Source of the DNA: an uncultured Desulfovibrionaceae bacterium | Lineage (GTDB): Bacteria > Desulfobacterota > Desulfovibrionia > Desulfovibrionales > Desulfovibrionaceae | NCBI GenBank assembly: GCA_949299515.1 | Contig: CASGAP010000001.1 | Location: 124,001 to 188,000 of the forward strand | DNA: 64,000 nucleotides | Reading direction: 5' to 3' | Shown here: positions 33,206-41,709 of the stretch, piece after piece | Numbering within the stretch: the stretch's first letter is position 1 | Layout: each line of letters begins with the position of its first letter | Translations under genes and position numbers: made by a program | Notes under the pieces: model-generated | Seen by the model: the letters and a program-made list of their open reading frames with translations, nothing else | What the model was told of the DNA's origin: nothing | Databases searched by the model: none

Positions 33206-34045
33206 ATGAAAAGCTGCATAGTTTCCGCAAATTGCCAGGGAGTTCCGCTTTCCAGACAGTTATTGACTTTTCAGCCGTTCGGTCGGGAATTTTCTTTGGA
33301 ATATTTTGTAAATTTCCGCAAAGAAACAGTTCCGCTTGAAAAACTGCAGAACTGCGATTTGCTGATTTATCAAAAATTGGACAATTCCTGGGGCGAACTG
33401 TCAGAAGAATATTTGCTTTCCCACGTAAATCCCAAGGCAAAAACTATCTGTATGCCCAATATATACCATAAAGCTCTGTGGCCTATTTCCAAGGGCACGG
33501 GCGTTTTGTCCACACTGTATGACGAAACGTATGTTGACGAGCTTATGCAGCGAAATCTTACCATTGATGAAATTGTCTATTTGATGAAAAAAGTGGATTT
33601 GGCTGAACATTATGATCTGCGGCAGCTCTATGAGGAATCCATACGCACGGAGCGCGGCAAAGGATATTTGAAATGCGCGGAACTTTGTGATTATATAGAA
33701 GAAAATTTTTCGGAAAAGCGTTTGTTTTCCACGCTGAATCACCCTTACGGCCCGCTTTTGAATTTGGCGGCGAAATTTGTGCTGGAGGAGATAGGCTATA
33801 CCAAAGTGCCTGACTGTATTTTGCCCGACATTACCTGCGATGACGAGTATTATATGCCTATTCATCCCTCTGTGGCCAGGTTTTTTAATCTGAAATATGC
33901 CGACGAAAACAGCCGTTATCCCGTATACGGCAATATGCTGAATTATTATGAATATATCCGCGCTTATGTAATTGCAAAGCAAAACGATTTTCCGCTTGCC
34001 GTGTTTTTTTACTGGCTGGCAAACAATAAGGAAGATTTGTCTTGA
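33206..34045 (+). CDS. WcbI-family polysaccharide biosynthesis protein (putative acyltransferase)
   Basis: 279 residues. The start MKSCIVSANCQG resembles the GNCQ nucleophile loop of the WcbI family, here with Ala in place of Gly. Later family-like segments are DLLIYQKLDNSWG, MPNIYHKALWP and FSTLNHPYGPLLNLAAK. WcbI of Burkholderia binds coenzyme A and is linked to capsule acetylation; that role is assumed by homology. There is no signal peptide. No capsule genes are next to it. The ribosome site is poor (GGGGAAGACG, 10 bases upstream). Confidence 0.75.
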   Translation: MKSCIVSANCQGVPLSRQLLTFQPFGREFSLEYFVNFRKETVPLEKLQNCDLLIYQKLDNSWGELSEEYLLSHVNPKAKTICMPNIYHKALWPISKGTGVLSTLYDETYVDELMQRNLTIDEIVYLMKKVDLAEHYDLRQLYEESIRTERGKGYLKCAELCDYIEENFSEKRLFSTLNHPYGPLLNLAAKFVLEEIGYTKVPDCILPDITCDDEYYMPIHPSVARFFNLKYADENSRYPVYGNMLNYYEYIRAYVIAKQNDFPLAVFFYWLANNKEDLS

Positions 34046-34099
34046 CTAAGCGCAATTGCTTCTTATTTATTAAGGGAATGAATAAATAAGGAGTGTTGT

Positions 34100-36076
34100 A
34101 TGTCTTCAACGTATAAATTTAAAGCAGAAACCCATAAGGTTTTAAATATTCTCACGCATTCTTTGTATACCAACCGTGAGATTTTTTTGCGCGAATTGCT
34201 GTCCAATGCTTCCGACGCGTTGGATAAACTCCGTTTTAAACAAAATAAAGGCGAAACTGTTCTTTCTCCGGAACTTCCTTTGGAAATCAGAATCAGCACC
34301 GACAAAGATGCCGGCGTGCTGACGGTGCAGGACAGCGGTATCGGCATGACCAAGCAGGAAATGCAGGATAATCTTGGTATTATCGCAAAATCCGGCTCCG
34401 AAAAATTTTTGCGGGATATCGGCGATGCCTCCTGCGACAGCAGCAAACTGAAAATAGATCCCTTTGCCGAAGAGGAAATCGTCGAACATACGGAGGGCGC
34501 CAATGCTGACGCTTCCCAAATTATCGGACGGTTCGGCATCGGATTTTATTCCGTATTCATGGCAGCGGATAAAGTGGAGGTATATTCCGTACCTGCTCTT
34601 GAAAGCGCCAAAGCGGAAGGCGATGCAAAAGCTCATGTATGGACTTCCGCCGGAACCGACAGTTTTACCATAAATGCTTTGGACGAAGTGGCAAACCTGC
34701 CGCGCGGCACCATGATAAAAATTTATCTCAAAGAGAATGCCAAGGAATTTATTGAAGAATATCGTTTGGAAAATATTATCCGCCGTCATTCCAATTTCCT
34801 GCCGTTCCCGATTTTTCTTAACGGCAAGCAGATAAACACGACTCCCGCGCTGTGGCGTGAACCGAAGTTCAGCATCAAAAAAGAACAGTACGACGAGTTT
34901 TACAAATTCCTGACCTATGACAGCGAAAATCCGTTTGATGTTGTTCATTTGTCTGTAGACGCGCCGGTGCAGTTCAATGCATTGCTCTTTATCCCGCAAA
35001 AAAGCGAAGATTATTTCTTGGATCAAAAAGACGCCTGGGGGCTTGATCTTTATGTGCGCCGCGTGCTGATTGACAAAAACAGGCAGGAACTTCTGCCCAA
35101 TTACCTGGCTTTTGTCAAAGGCGTAGTGGATACGGAAGATTTGCCGCTGAATATTTCCCGCGAAACTTTGCAGGAAAATATTGTACTGAAGAAAATTTCC
35201 CAAACCATAGTGCGTCAGCTTATGAGCCATTTTGAAAAAATGGCGGCGCAGGATAAGGAAAAATACAATGAATTTTGGCGCAAACACGGAAGATATTTCA
35301 AATTTGCGTTCAATGATTTTGTATACCGCGACCGCGTGGCAAAACTTATGCGTTTTGTTTCTTCCGCTTCCGACGAACTGCTCAGTCTTGAAGACTATGT
35401 AAGCCGTGCAAAGGCGGGTCAAAAAGAAATTTGGTATGTAAGCGCGTCTTCCAAAGAGGCGGCAAAGCTCAACCCGCATATGGAACGCTTTGCGCGCAAG
35501 GGGCTGGAAGTCTTGTACCTGCTTGAACCGGTGGAAGAAATTGCTTTGGAAAGCCTGCAGAAATATAATGATTTCACCTTTAAAAACATTGAACAGGCAG
35601 ATGCGCACGCTTTGGACGCCTTTGCCGACGTGGAAAAATCCGAAGAAGAACTGCCGAAACTTTCCGAACTGGAACAGACCGAATTTGAGCAAATGCTCGA
35701 ACGCATGAAAGAAATTCTCGGCGATAAGGTGAAAGACGTCAAGCGCACGGACCGTCTTTCCGGCAGTCCTGCCTGCATGGCAACGCAGGACGGCGTAAGT
35801 TCAACCATGGAAAAGCTTATGCGCTCTTTCCAAAAGGACGACAGCGTTCCGCCGAAAGTGCTGGAAATCAATCCCGACCATGCCCTTATCCGTTCTTTGC
35901 TTGCCATTTATAAGGACGACAGCCGTTCCGGTCTTTTTGAAGAAATGGTCTGGGGTATTTTTGACAATACGGTTCTGCTTGACGGGTATATAAACGACCC
36001 GTATGTAATGGCGCAACGCAGTCTTAAACTTATGGAAAAAGCGGGACAGTGGTATATGGATCTGCGTTCCAAATAA
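34100..36076 (+). CDS. htpG: Chaperone HtpG (Hsp90)
   Basis: 658 residues. The ATP-binding domain has LRELLSNASDALDKLRF, DSGIGMTKQEM and IGRFGIGFYSVFMAADKVEV. The middle domain has the catalytic arginine segment (PLNISRETLQENIVLKKI). The C-terminal dimerisation domain completes the usual length. HtpG folds client proteins in the cytoplasm using ATP. AAGGAGTGTTGT precedes ATG. It is a single gene with its own terminator. Confidence 0.97.
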   Translation: MSSTYKFKAETHKVLNILTHSLYTNREIFLRELLSNASDALDKLRFKQNKGETVLSPELPLEIRISTDKDAGVLTVQDSGIGMTKQEMQDNLGIIAKSGSEKFLRDIGDASCDSSKLKIDPFAEEEIVEHTEGANADASQIIGRFGIGFYSVFMAADKVEVYSVPALESAKAEGDAKAHVWTSAGTDSFTINALDEVANLPRGTMIKIYLKENAKEFIEEYRLENIIRRHSNFLPFPIFLNGKQINTTPALWREPKFSIKKEQYDEFYKFLTYDSENPFDVVHLSVDAPVQFNALLFIPQKSEDYFLDQKDAWGLDLYVRRVLIDKNRQELLPNYLAFVKGVVDTEDLPLNISRETLQENIVLKKISQTIVRQLMSHFEKMAAQDKEKYNEFWRKHGRYFKFAFNDFVYRDRVAKLMRFVSSASDELLSLEDYVSRAKAGQKEIWYVSASSKEAAKLNPHMERFARKGLEVLYLLEPVEEIALESLQKYNDFTFKNIEQADAHALDAFADVEKSEEELPKLSELEQTEFEQMLERMKEILGDKVKDVKRTDRLSGSPACMATQDGVSSTMEKLMRSFQKDDSVPPKVLEINPDHALIRSLLAIYKDDSRSGLFEEMVWGIFDNTVLLDGYINDPYVMAQRSLKLMEKAGQWYMDLRSK

Positions 36077-36104
36077 GCTTGCCGCCCAATATTCCGAATG
36101 ATTG

Positions 36105-36135
36105 AAAACTTCCCGTTTCTGCGGGAAGTTTTTTT
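36105..36135 (+). terminator. Terminator of htpG
   Basis: AAAACTTCCCG at 36105-36115 pairs with CGGGAAGTTTT at 36122-36132, followed by further T residues. Confidence 0.92.
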
Positions 36136-36178
36136 ATGCATGACGGAACACAAAACGGTGCGGAATATTTTAAACTTT

Positions 36179-36193
36179 TGGCACGCTCTTTGC
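36179..36193 (+). promoter_or_regulatory. Sigma-54 promoter of the flgFGAH operon
   Basis: TGGCACGCTCTTTGC fits TGGCAC-N5-TTGC with the correct 12-base spacing of GG and GC. It lies 75 bases before the flgF start. Confidence 0.8.
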
Positions 36194-36268
36194 TTTAGTA
36201 TGCATAGCTGGGCAGTCAAGCAGAATTTCGTCAGATTTATGACAGGCTGTCAACGGCAAGGAGTTTGT

Positions 36269-37054
36269 ATGCAAAACGCACTATATACAGGATTGTTTGC
36301 GTCACTTACCACAGAACACAGAATGGCAATGATCAGCAATAACTTGGCCAACGTCAATACGGCAGGCTATAAAGCGGACGCGCTGGCGTTTAAAGATACT
36401 ATGATACATTTTGCCCATGATTTTATCCGCGAACCGCTGGAAAATCTCCGTTCTGAGCCGTTATTCCCGGAACAGTGCCTGAGGGCGAGAACCCGTATCG
36501 CCACCAAGGAAACGGATTTTTCCCAAGGCAGTCTGCAGTTTACGGGCAATCAGCTTGATATTGCCATAGTGGGTGAAGGATTTTATCGGGTGCAGGCGCC
36601 GCAGGGCGAATATTTGACACGTTCCAGTGCTTTTACCAAGGGGCCCGACGGTACGCTGATGACCAAGCAGGGCTATCCTGTGCAGGGCATAGGCGGCAAT
36701 ATCGTGCTGCCGCCAAATTCACGCAATATCCATATCACGCAGGACGGCGGCATTTTTGCCGACGGCGTGGAAGTGGGTCAGCTTGACGTGGTTACTGTGG
36801 AAGATCCCCAGCTTTTGAAAAAAGTAGGCAATAATCTGTACGGCGTGCCCGAGGGCATGGCTCTGCAGAACGTGCTGGACGGCGAAGGAACCATGGTCAG
36901 CCAAGGGTATACGGAAGCCGCCAATGTGAATGTTGTGTACGAAATGGTGAATATGATCGAAGTGCAGCGTATGTTCGAGGCTCAGCAAAAAGTGATGAGC
37001 ACGGCAAACGATGTGGATAAACAGGCAATTTCTACTGTGGGCAAGGCTCGCTAG
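36269..37054 (+). CDS. flgF: Flagellar basal-body rod protein FlgF
   Basis: 261 residues from ATG 36269 (AAGGAGTTTGT upstream); the open frame before it contains the sigma-54 promoter. The N-terminal MISNNLANVNTAGYKADALA is the rod/hook family signature, and the C-terminal EAANVNVVYEMVNMIEVQRM is the matching end. FlgF is a proximal rod component between MS ring and FlgG. First of flgF-flgG-flgA-flgH. FlgF and FlgG are hard to tell apart alone; gene order and the shorter FlgG-specific signature support this call. Confidence 0.9.
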   Translation: MQNALYTGLFASLTTEHRMAMISNNLANVNTAGYKADALAFKDTMIHFAHDFIREPLENLRSEPLFPEQCLRARTRIATKETDFSQGSLQFTGNQLDIAIVGEGFYRVQAPQGEYLTRSSAFTKGPDGTLMTKQGYPVQGIGGNIVLPPNSRNIHITQDGGIFADGVEVGQLDVVTVEDPQLLKKVGNNLYGVPEGMALQNVLDGEGTMVSQGYTEAANVNVVYEMVNMIEVQRMFEAQQKVMSTANDVDKQAISTVGKAR

Positions 37055-37072
37055 TAAAGTGAGGATAGCAAT

Positions 37073-37858
37073 ATGATGCGTTCATTATGGTCTGCGGCAA
37101 CAGGTATGCACGCGCAGCAGCTGAATATTGACGTTATTTCAAACAACTTGGCAAACGTAAACACATCGGGCTTTAAAAAAAGCAGGGCCGAGTTTGAGGA
37201 TTTGATGTATCAAACCATGAAAATAGCAGGTTCTCCTGCTCCGGGTGACGGGCAAATTCCTGTGGGCATTCAGGTCGGTATGGGCGTGCGCAATGTTTCC
37301 GTGCATAAATTCTTTACACAGGGCGATTTTCAAAGTACAGATAACCCGTTGGACGTTGCCATTGAAGGCGAAGGCTTTTTTCAGGTTCAGGTGGGCGAAG
37401 AGCTGATGTATACCCGTTCCGGCGCATTTAAGCTGAATTCCGACGGCGTTATTGTGACGGCCAACGGCTATGTGCTGCAGCCGGAATTTACCGTGCCGCC
37501 GGAAACCCGTTCCATAGCCATTTCCGAAGACGGGGAAATTGTCTGTCTTGACAGCCAGTCCAACGAAATCGCGGCGGCAGACATTCCTATTTATACGTTT
37601 GTCAACAACGCAGGCCTCGATGCCCGCGGCAGAAACCTGTATATGCCTACGGAAGCTTCCGGCGAAGCCATTCAGGGCGTGCCGGGCGAAGATAACGTCG
37701 GAACCCTGGCGCAGGGCTTTTTGGAAATGTCCAACGTGGAAATTGTGGAAGAAATGGTTAATATGATTGTCGGCCAGCGTGCCTACGAAATGAATTCAAA
37801 AGCCATTCAGACCTCTGATACCATGCTGCAGACGGCAATTAACGTAAAACGTTCATAA
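37073..37858 (+). CDS. flgG: Flagellar distal rod protein FlgG
   Basis: 261 residues. MMRSLWSAATGMHAQQLNID and VISNNLANVNTSGFKKSRAE are characteristic of FlgG; the C-terminal VEEMVNMIVGQRAYEMNSK completes the rod family pattern. FlgG builds the distal rod through the periplasm. GAGGATAG precedes ATG. Follows flgF by 18 bp. Confidence 0.96.
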   Translation: MMRSLWSAATGMHAQQLNIDVISNNLANVNTSGFKKSRAEFEDLMYQTMKIAGSPAPGDGQIPVGIQVGMGVRNVSVHKFFTQGDFQSTDNPLDVAIEGEGFFQVQVGEELMYTRSGAFKLNSDGVIVTANGYVLQPEFTVPPETRSIAISEDGEIVCLDSQSNEIAAADIPIYTFVNNAGLDARGRNLYMPTEASGEAIQGVPGEDNVGTLAQGFLEMSNVEIVEEMVNMIVGQRAYEMNSKAIQTSDTMLQTAINVKRS

Positions 37859-37877
37859 TACGGCTTAGGGGGAGCAT

Positions 37878-38942
37878 ATGCACGGCAGTGTTTTTTTCAG
37901 AAACATTTTATGTCATAGATTTGACTTAAAACTGTTATGTGTGTTTGCTTCCTGTCTGTTTATGCTTGCCGCTGTCCCGGTTTTTGCAAAGCAGGCGTAC
38001 AGTGACAGCAACAGCGTGCAGAGCGGCAGATACAGCGAGCCGTTGGCCGATAACGTGTGGCGGCTGAAAATTTTTGATGCGGCCATTGTGCGCGGCGATA
38101 CTGTCCTGCTTGGTGAAATTGCAGAACCGCTCGGCGCGATTTCTCCCGAAAAATGGCAGGAACTGGCAAAAACCCGTTTATGGGACAGTCCTCCTCAGCT
38201 CGGAAAACCCTATAAAATCAGCAAAGCCAATTTAAAAGAAGCCCTGCGGGCAAGCCTTGGAATGTATGCCGATTCCTGCCTTCTGCCCAACGCGCTGGTT
38301 TTGCAGAAAGGCGGGGAAGTCGTGCGTGAGGATATGCTGCGGAAAATGGCTGTGCAGTATCTGACGCCGCAGATGAACAAGCTGGACGGCCGCTGTGATT
38401 TGACGGATTTTCGGCTGCCGGCGTATATTTTTGTCAGCAGCCGTTCGCAGAATTTGGTGCTGGAAAATACCGTTGTGGAACCCGGCAGAATAAACCTGCG
38501 TTTTGCCATTCAGGAAATAGACGGCAAAATCGTACAGCGTTTTACCGGATCGGCATTTTTAAACGTGTGGGTGGATACCCCGGCAACGGCACGGCCTCTG
38601 GCAAAAGGCGATACGCTGTATCCGCAGGATATTACTTTTAAAAATGTTAATTTGGCCTATGAACGCGCCGAACTTTGGGACGGAAAAGGCGGCCCCTGGC
38701 AGCTTACGCGTTCTCTCGGCGCTTTGGAAGCCATAAGCGTAACGGATCTTAAGCCGCTGTCTGCCATAAAAAAAGGCGATAAAGCAACGCTTGTGTACAG
38801 CAATAACGGCGTTCATCTCAGCGTTTTGGTGGAAGCCATGGAAGACGGAGCCATGGGCGATACCATTTTGGTCCGCAATATTGATTCTAAAAAACAAATT
38901 TACGGAAAAGTGCAAGACTCGGACACTCTTCTTGCAAAGTAG
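37878..38942 (+). CDS. flgA: Flagellar P-ring assembly chaperone FlgA
   Basis: 354 residues, longer than the enterobacterial 219 but normal for Desulfovibrio-type FlgA. A signal peptide ends at about residue 37 (AAVPVFA). The SAF-like domain and FlgA C-terminal beta domain are visible from ARPLAKGDTLYPQDITFKNV to VLVRNIDSKKQIYGKV. FlgA helps form the periplasmic P ring. TAGGGGGAGCAT precedes ATG. Its partner flgI is not present downstream in this window. Confidence 0.9.
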   Translation: MHGSVFFRNILCHRFDLKLLCVFASCLFMLAAVPVFAKQAYSDSNSVQSGRYSEPLADNVWRLKIFDAAIVRGDTVLLGEIAEPLGAISPEKWQELAKTRLWDSPPQLGKPYKISKANLKEALRASLGMYADSCLLPNALVLQKGGEVVREDMLRKMAVQYLTPQMNKLDGRCDLTDFRLPAYIFVSSRSQNLVLENTVVEPGRINLRFAIQEIDGKIVQRFTGSAFLNVWVDTPATARPLAKGDTLYPQDITFKNVNLAYERAELWDGKGGPWQLTRSLGALEAISVTDLKPLSAIKKGDKATLVYSNNGVHLSVLVEAMEDGAMGDTILVRNIDSKKQIYGKVQDSDTLLAK

Positions 38943-38948
38943 GGGATT

Positions 38949-39659
38949 ATGAAAACATTTGCATATTTTGGACAGGCAGGTACGGTTTTGGGCATGGCGG
39001 CAATGCTGTGTATGTCCGGGTGCAGTGCGAGCCGCGAGGCGCCGAAAGTTACGCAGCCGGTTATGCAGCCGGCAGTGTATCAGGAGCCTGCGCCGACCTA
39101 TGACAATCCGGGCAGTCTGTATAATCCCAATCAGTTCCGTTCCATTTATGAGGACGGCCGGGCAAGACGCGTGGGCGATATCGTGACCATAAACGTTATC
39201 GAACAGCAGTCCGGTTCCCAGGAAGTGACGACCGACGCCACCAGGGACAATACCCATTCTTTGACAGTTTCCGCCCTGGCAAACAGAAATAGTCTGTTTG
39301 GCATTCCCATAGGCGCAAGTTCCCCGATTTTTGACGCTTCCAGTTCCAGCGATTTTTCCGGCGATGCGGAATCCACCAGAAACAGCACAATTACGGCCAC
39401 GCTGGCTGCGCGGGTTATCAACGTGCTTCCCGACGGCAATCTGCAGATAGAGGCCGTACGGGAAATAACCCTGAATAACGAAACCCAGTTTATGGTGGTG
39501 ACGGGCATTATCCGTGCGCGGGATATTTCCGCAAGCAACACCATTGCTTCCACCCAGATAGCCAATGCCAAAATAGAATACTACGGTCAGGGTGTTTTGA
39601 GCCAAAAGCAAAAACCAGGCTGGCTGTCCCGCTTCCTGGAAATGATTTCTCCGTTCTAA
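38949..39659 (+). CDS. flgH: Flagellar L-ring lipoprotein FlgH
   Basis: 236 residues. The signal ends in lipobox LCMSGC near residue 25. SLYNPNQFRSIYEDGRARRV followed by GDIVTINVIEQQSGS is the FlgH signature, and the end RDISASNTIASTQIANAKIE is conserved. It forms the L ring in the outer membrane. It begins 6 bp after flgA. The operon stops here: a modular intergenic repeat follows and flgI is missing. Confidence 0.95.
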   Translation: MKTFAYFGQAGTVLGMAAMLCMSGCSASREAPKVTQPVMQPAVYQEPAPTYDNPGSLYNPNQFRSIYEDGRARRVGDIVTINVIEQQSGSQEVTTDATRDNTHSLTVSALANRNSLFGIPIGASSPIFDASSSSDFSGDAESTRNSTITATLAARVINVLPDGNLQIEAVREITLNNETQFMVVTGIIRARDISASNTIASTQIANAKIEYYGQGVLSQKQKPGWLSRFLEMISPF

Positions 39660-39715
39660 ACGCTGCGGTTACGGCTAACGGTTGTTTTTTTTGGGGGGTT
39701 GGGCAAGAGGCTGTA

Positions 39716-39960
39716 AAATTTTTTTCGGGGAAAATGTAATTGCGCTGCTGCCTGTTTGCGTAAAGTTCGCAAGCTCACTGACGCAAGCGAATTGTCGCCC
39801 TTTGGGTGGCTCTCCAGGGCCTCATTATTGCGCGGAATGTACGGAGCTTTGCCGAATTTTTCGGCAAAGCTCCGTACATTCGCGAAGAACAGCAAAAGAA
39901 AATTTTTTTATAATTAAAATAAGTTGTTTTTGCAGATAATGTTATAACTGCTATAATCAG
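39716..39960 (+). repeat. Modular intergenic repeat, copy 3
   Basis: The most complete copy. In order: T-rich edge with CGGGGAAAATG (39726-39736), the GCGCTGCTGCCTGTTTGCGT stem-loop module (39742-39788), a GGGTGGCTC block, then a hairpin with a 25-bp arm (39831-39856 with 39860-39884). The AT-rich edge AAAATTTTTTTATAATTAAA and AACTGCTATAATCAG follow. Shares modules with copies 1 and 2. The minus-strand ORF across it is spurious. Confidence 0.75.
39930..39957 (+). promoter_or_regulatory. Sigma-70-like promoter at the edge of repeat copy 3
   Basis: TTGCAG at 39930-39935, a 16-base spacer, and a perfect TATAAT at 39952-39957. Reads toward a terminator at 40029. Confidence 0.55.
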
Positions 39961-39963
39961 TAC

Positions 39964-40052
39964 CGTTAATTCGGATACTATCCTAATCAGTTAATTTGAA
40001 ATTGCATTTTGATATTGCATTGCAAAAAGCCTGTCGGAAGACAGGCTTTTTT
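39964..40052 (+). ncRNA. Candidate small RNA between flgH and nhaC
   Basis: About 89 nucleotides between a TATAAT promoter and a strong terminator, with no usable ORF. The body is AT-rich (TTAATTCGGATACTATCC) with little stable structure before the terminator stem. It could also be just a terminator for flgH read-through with a chance promoter. Confidence 0.38.
40024..40052 (+). terminator. Intrinsic terminator upstream of nhaC
   Basis: GCCTGTC at 40029-40035 pairs with GACAGGC at 40040-40046, flanked by A-run and T-run, so it can work in both directions. Confidence 0.9.
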
Positions 40053-40124
40053 GCCGTTGATTCAGTATACAAAAATACAGATTAAACCGTTTTTTTATTT
40101 TAGTCGGTTTGCAAAAGTTATTGC

Positions 40125-40153
40125 TTGACGAAACAATTTTAAAATTATATTTT
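40125..40153 (+). promoter_or_regulatory. Promoter of nhaC
   Basis: TTGACG at 40125-40130, 17-base spacer, TATTTT at 40148-40153, about 45 bases before ATG. Confidence 0.6.
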
Positions 40154-40199
40154 CTAAATGTCGACATATTATAGATGTACGTAGAAAAAGGAGTATGTC

Positions 40200-41609
40200 A
40201 TGTGTGAAAAAACAGAGGCAGGGAAGAAGGAATTTCTTCAGATGTATGGCGGCATTTGGGGAGGAATGGTTCCTCTTTTGATTCTTATCGTCGGCCTTGT
40301 TTGGCTTTCCGTGGCAGAACGCGGCGGCACCAAACCGTTTTGGGCCTGCGGCTGGCTTGCCATTGCCGGCGGCTTGTTTTTTGCCAAAAACAAATTTGAA
40401 TATTGCCAGGCAGCCATGCGCGGCATCGGCAATGAAACGGGTATTGTTATTGTTACGGCGTGGCTTTTTGCCGGTGTGTTCGGCAAAATTATGGCCGAGG
40501 GCGGTTTGGTAAACGGTCTTTTATGGCTTGGTATGTCAACCGGGGCGCAGGGATCGATTTTTACCGTGCTTGTGTTTGTGGTAGCCATGCTTTTTTCTCT
40601 CGGCACGGGCACCAGTACGGGTACCTGCCTGTCATTGACGCCGGTTTTGTATCCTGCGGGTGTTTTTCTCGGCTGTGATCCGGTTATGCTCGGTACGGCG
40701 ATTTTGTCCGGGGCGGCTTTCGGGGACAACCTTGCGCCCATTTCCGATACGACCATTGTATCTGCGTATACGCAGGGCGCAGAAATGCGCGACGTCGTGC
40801 GCAGCCGTTTTCCGCTGTCCATAAGCGCGGCAGCCATTTCCGCCGTTATTTTCTTTATTTTCGGCGGCGGCAGAGAAGTAAACATTATGCCTGACCTGCA
40901 TGCGCAGCTGAATCCGTCAGGAGTATTCCTGCTGATTGCCATGGCTATAGTCGTAGTCAGCGCACTGCTTGGCAGACACATTATCGAATCGCTCATTTAC
41001 GGCAATATTTCTGCCATGATAATCAGTGTGGCCATCGGTACGCTGAAGTTTACGGACTTCTTCGGCATTCCGGAAGCAGGCCAAAGCACGGGCATTATCC
41101 AAAACGGCATTGAGGGCGTAGTCGGCGCGATTATTTTTGCCATTTTGATTTTGGCGGTAACGCAAATTCTTGTGGAATGCGGCATTTTGGAAAAAATTCT
41201 GGAATTTGCCAACAGAAGCATTGTTGCAACCGTTTCCCAGGCGGAATTGTTCATTATCGGCGTAACGGTTATTGCCTCTGTGCCGATTTCCGCCAATGCG
41301 CCCGCATTGCTCTTGGTCGGTCCTTCTCTTGTGCGTCCCATGGGTGAAAAATTCGGACTTGCCGTGGCAAGACGCGCCAACCTTATGGACTGTGCGGTCT
41401 GCACCATATTCTTTATTTTGCCGTGGCACATTGCGGTTGCGGTTTGGTACGGCACCTTGGTAACGGCTGCGGAAACCTGGGGCATAGAAGCTCCTTCCGT
41501 CAGTGCCGCGCTGATGAACCCCTATTCCTGGGCTCTGCTTGCGGTAATTATTTTCTCCGCGCTTACCGGCTGGAACAGAAAATACGAAAAACAGCCTGCG
41601 CAGGCATAA
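40200..41609 (+). CDS. nhaC: NhaC-family Na+/H+ antiporter
   Basis: 469 residues with about 11-12 membrane helices. FSLGTGTSTGTCLSLTPVLY and SGAAFGDNLAPISDTTIVSA are the NhaC-family pore motifs (compare the DxxSPxSDT loop). The family exchanges sodium for protons or, in some relatives, moves organic anions such as malate/lactate or amino acids. AAAGGAGTATGTC precedes ATG. It stands alone with terminators on both sides, so the neighbours do not identify the substrate. Confidence 0.88.
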   Translation: MCEKTEAGKKEFLQMYGGIWGGMVPLLILIVGLVWLSVAERGGTKPFWACGWLAIAGGLFFAKNKFEYCQAAMRGIGNETGIVIVTAWLFAGVFGKIMAEGGLVNGLLWLGMSTGAQGSIFTVLVFVVAMLFSLGTGTSTGTCLSLTPVLYPAGVFLGCDPVMLGTAILSGAAFGDNLAPISDTTIVSAYTQGAEMRDVVRSRFPLSISAAAISAVIFFIFGGGREVNIMPDLHAQLNPSGVFLLIAMAIVVVSALLGRHIIESLIYGNISAMIISVAIGTLKFTDFFGIPEAGQSTGIIQNGIEGVVGAIIFAILILAVTQILVECGILEKILEFANRSIVATVSQAELFIIGVTVIASVPISANAPALLLVGPSLVRPMGEKFGLAVARRANLMDCAVCTIFFILPWHIAVAVWYGTLVTAAETWGIEAPSVSAALMNPYSWALLAVIIFSALTGWNRKYEKQPAQA

Positions 41610-41640
41610 CGGCAAATTGTATTTGCCTGATACGGCGCAT

Positions 41641-41673
41641 AAAAAATCCTTCCCGTTGGGAAGGATTTTTTTT
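41641..41673 (+). terminator. Bidirectional terminator between nhaC and glnN
   Basis: AAAATCCTTCCC pairs with GGGAAGGATTTT around a three-base loop, with A-run and T-run on either side. Serves the convergent genes nhaC and glnN. Confidence 0.93.
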
Positions 41674-41709
41674 GTGCCGCAGTGTGCGGAATATGTTCTG
41701 CGTATCGGA

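Noticed and set aside
39656-39895. Minus-strand ORF with a peptide similar to the ORF at 24594-24833 (SLRTLRK stretch)
   Set aside because: The similarity comes from the shared repeat module read in one frame. No ribosome site or family; copy 1 lacks the peptide.
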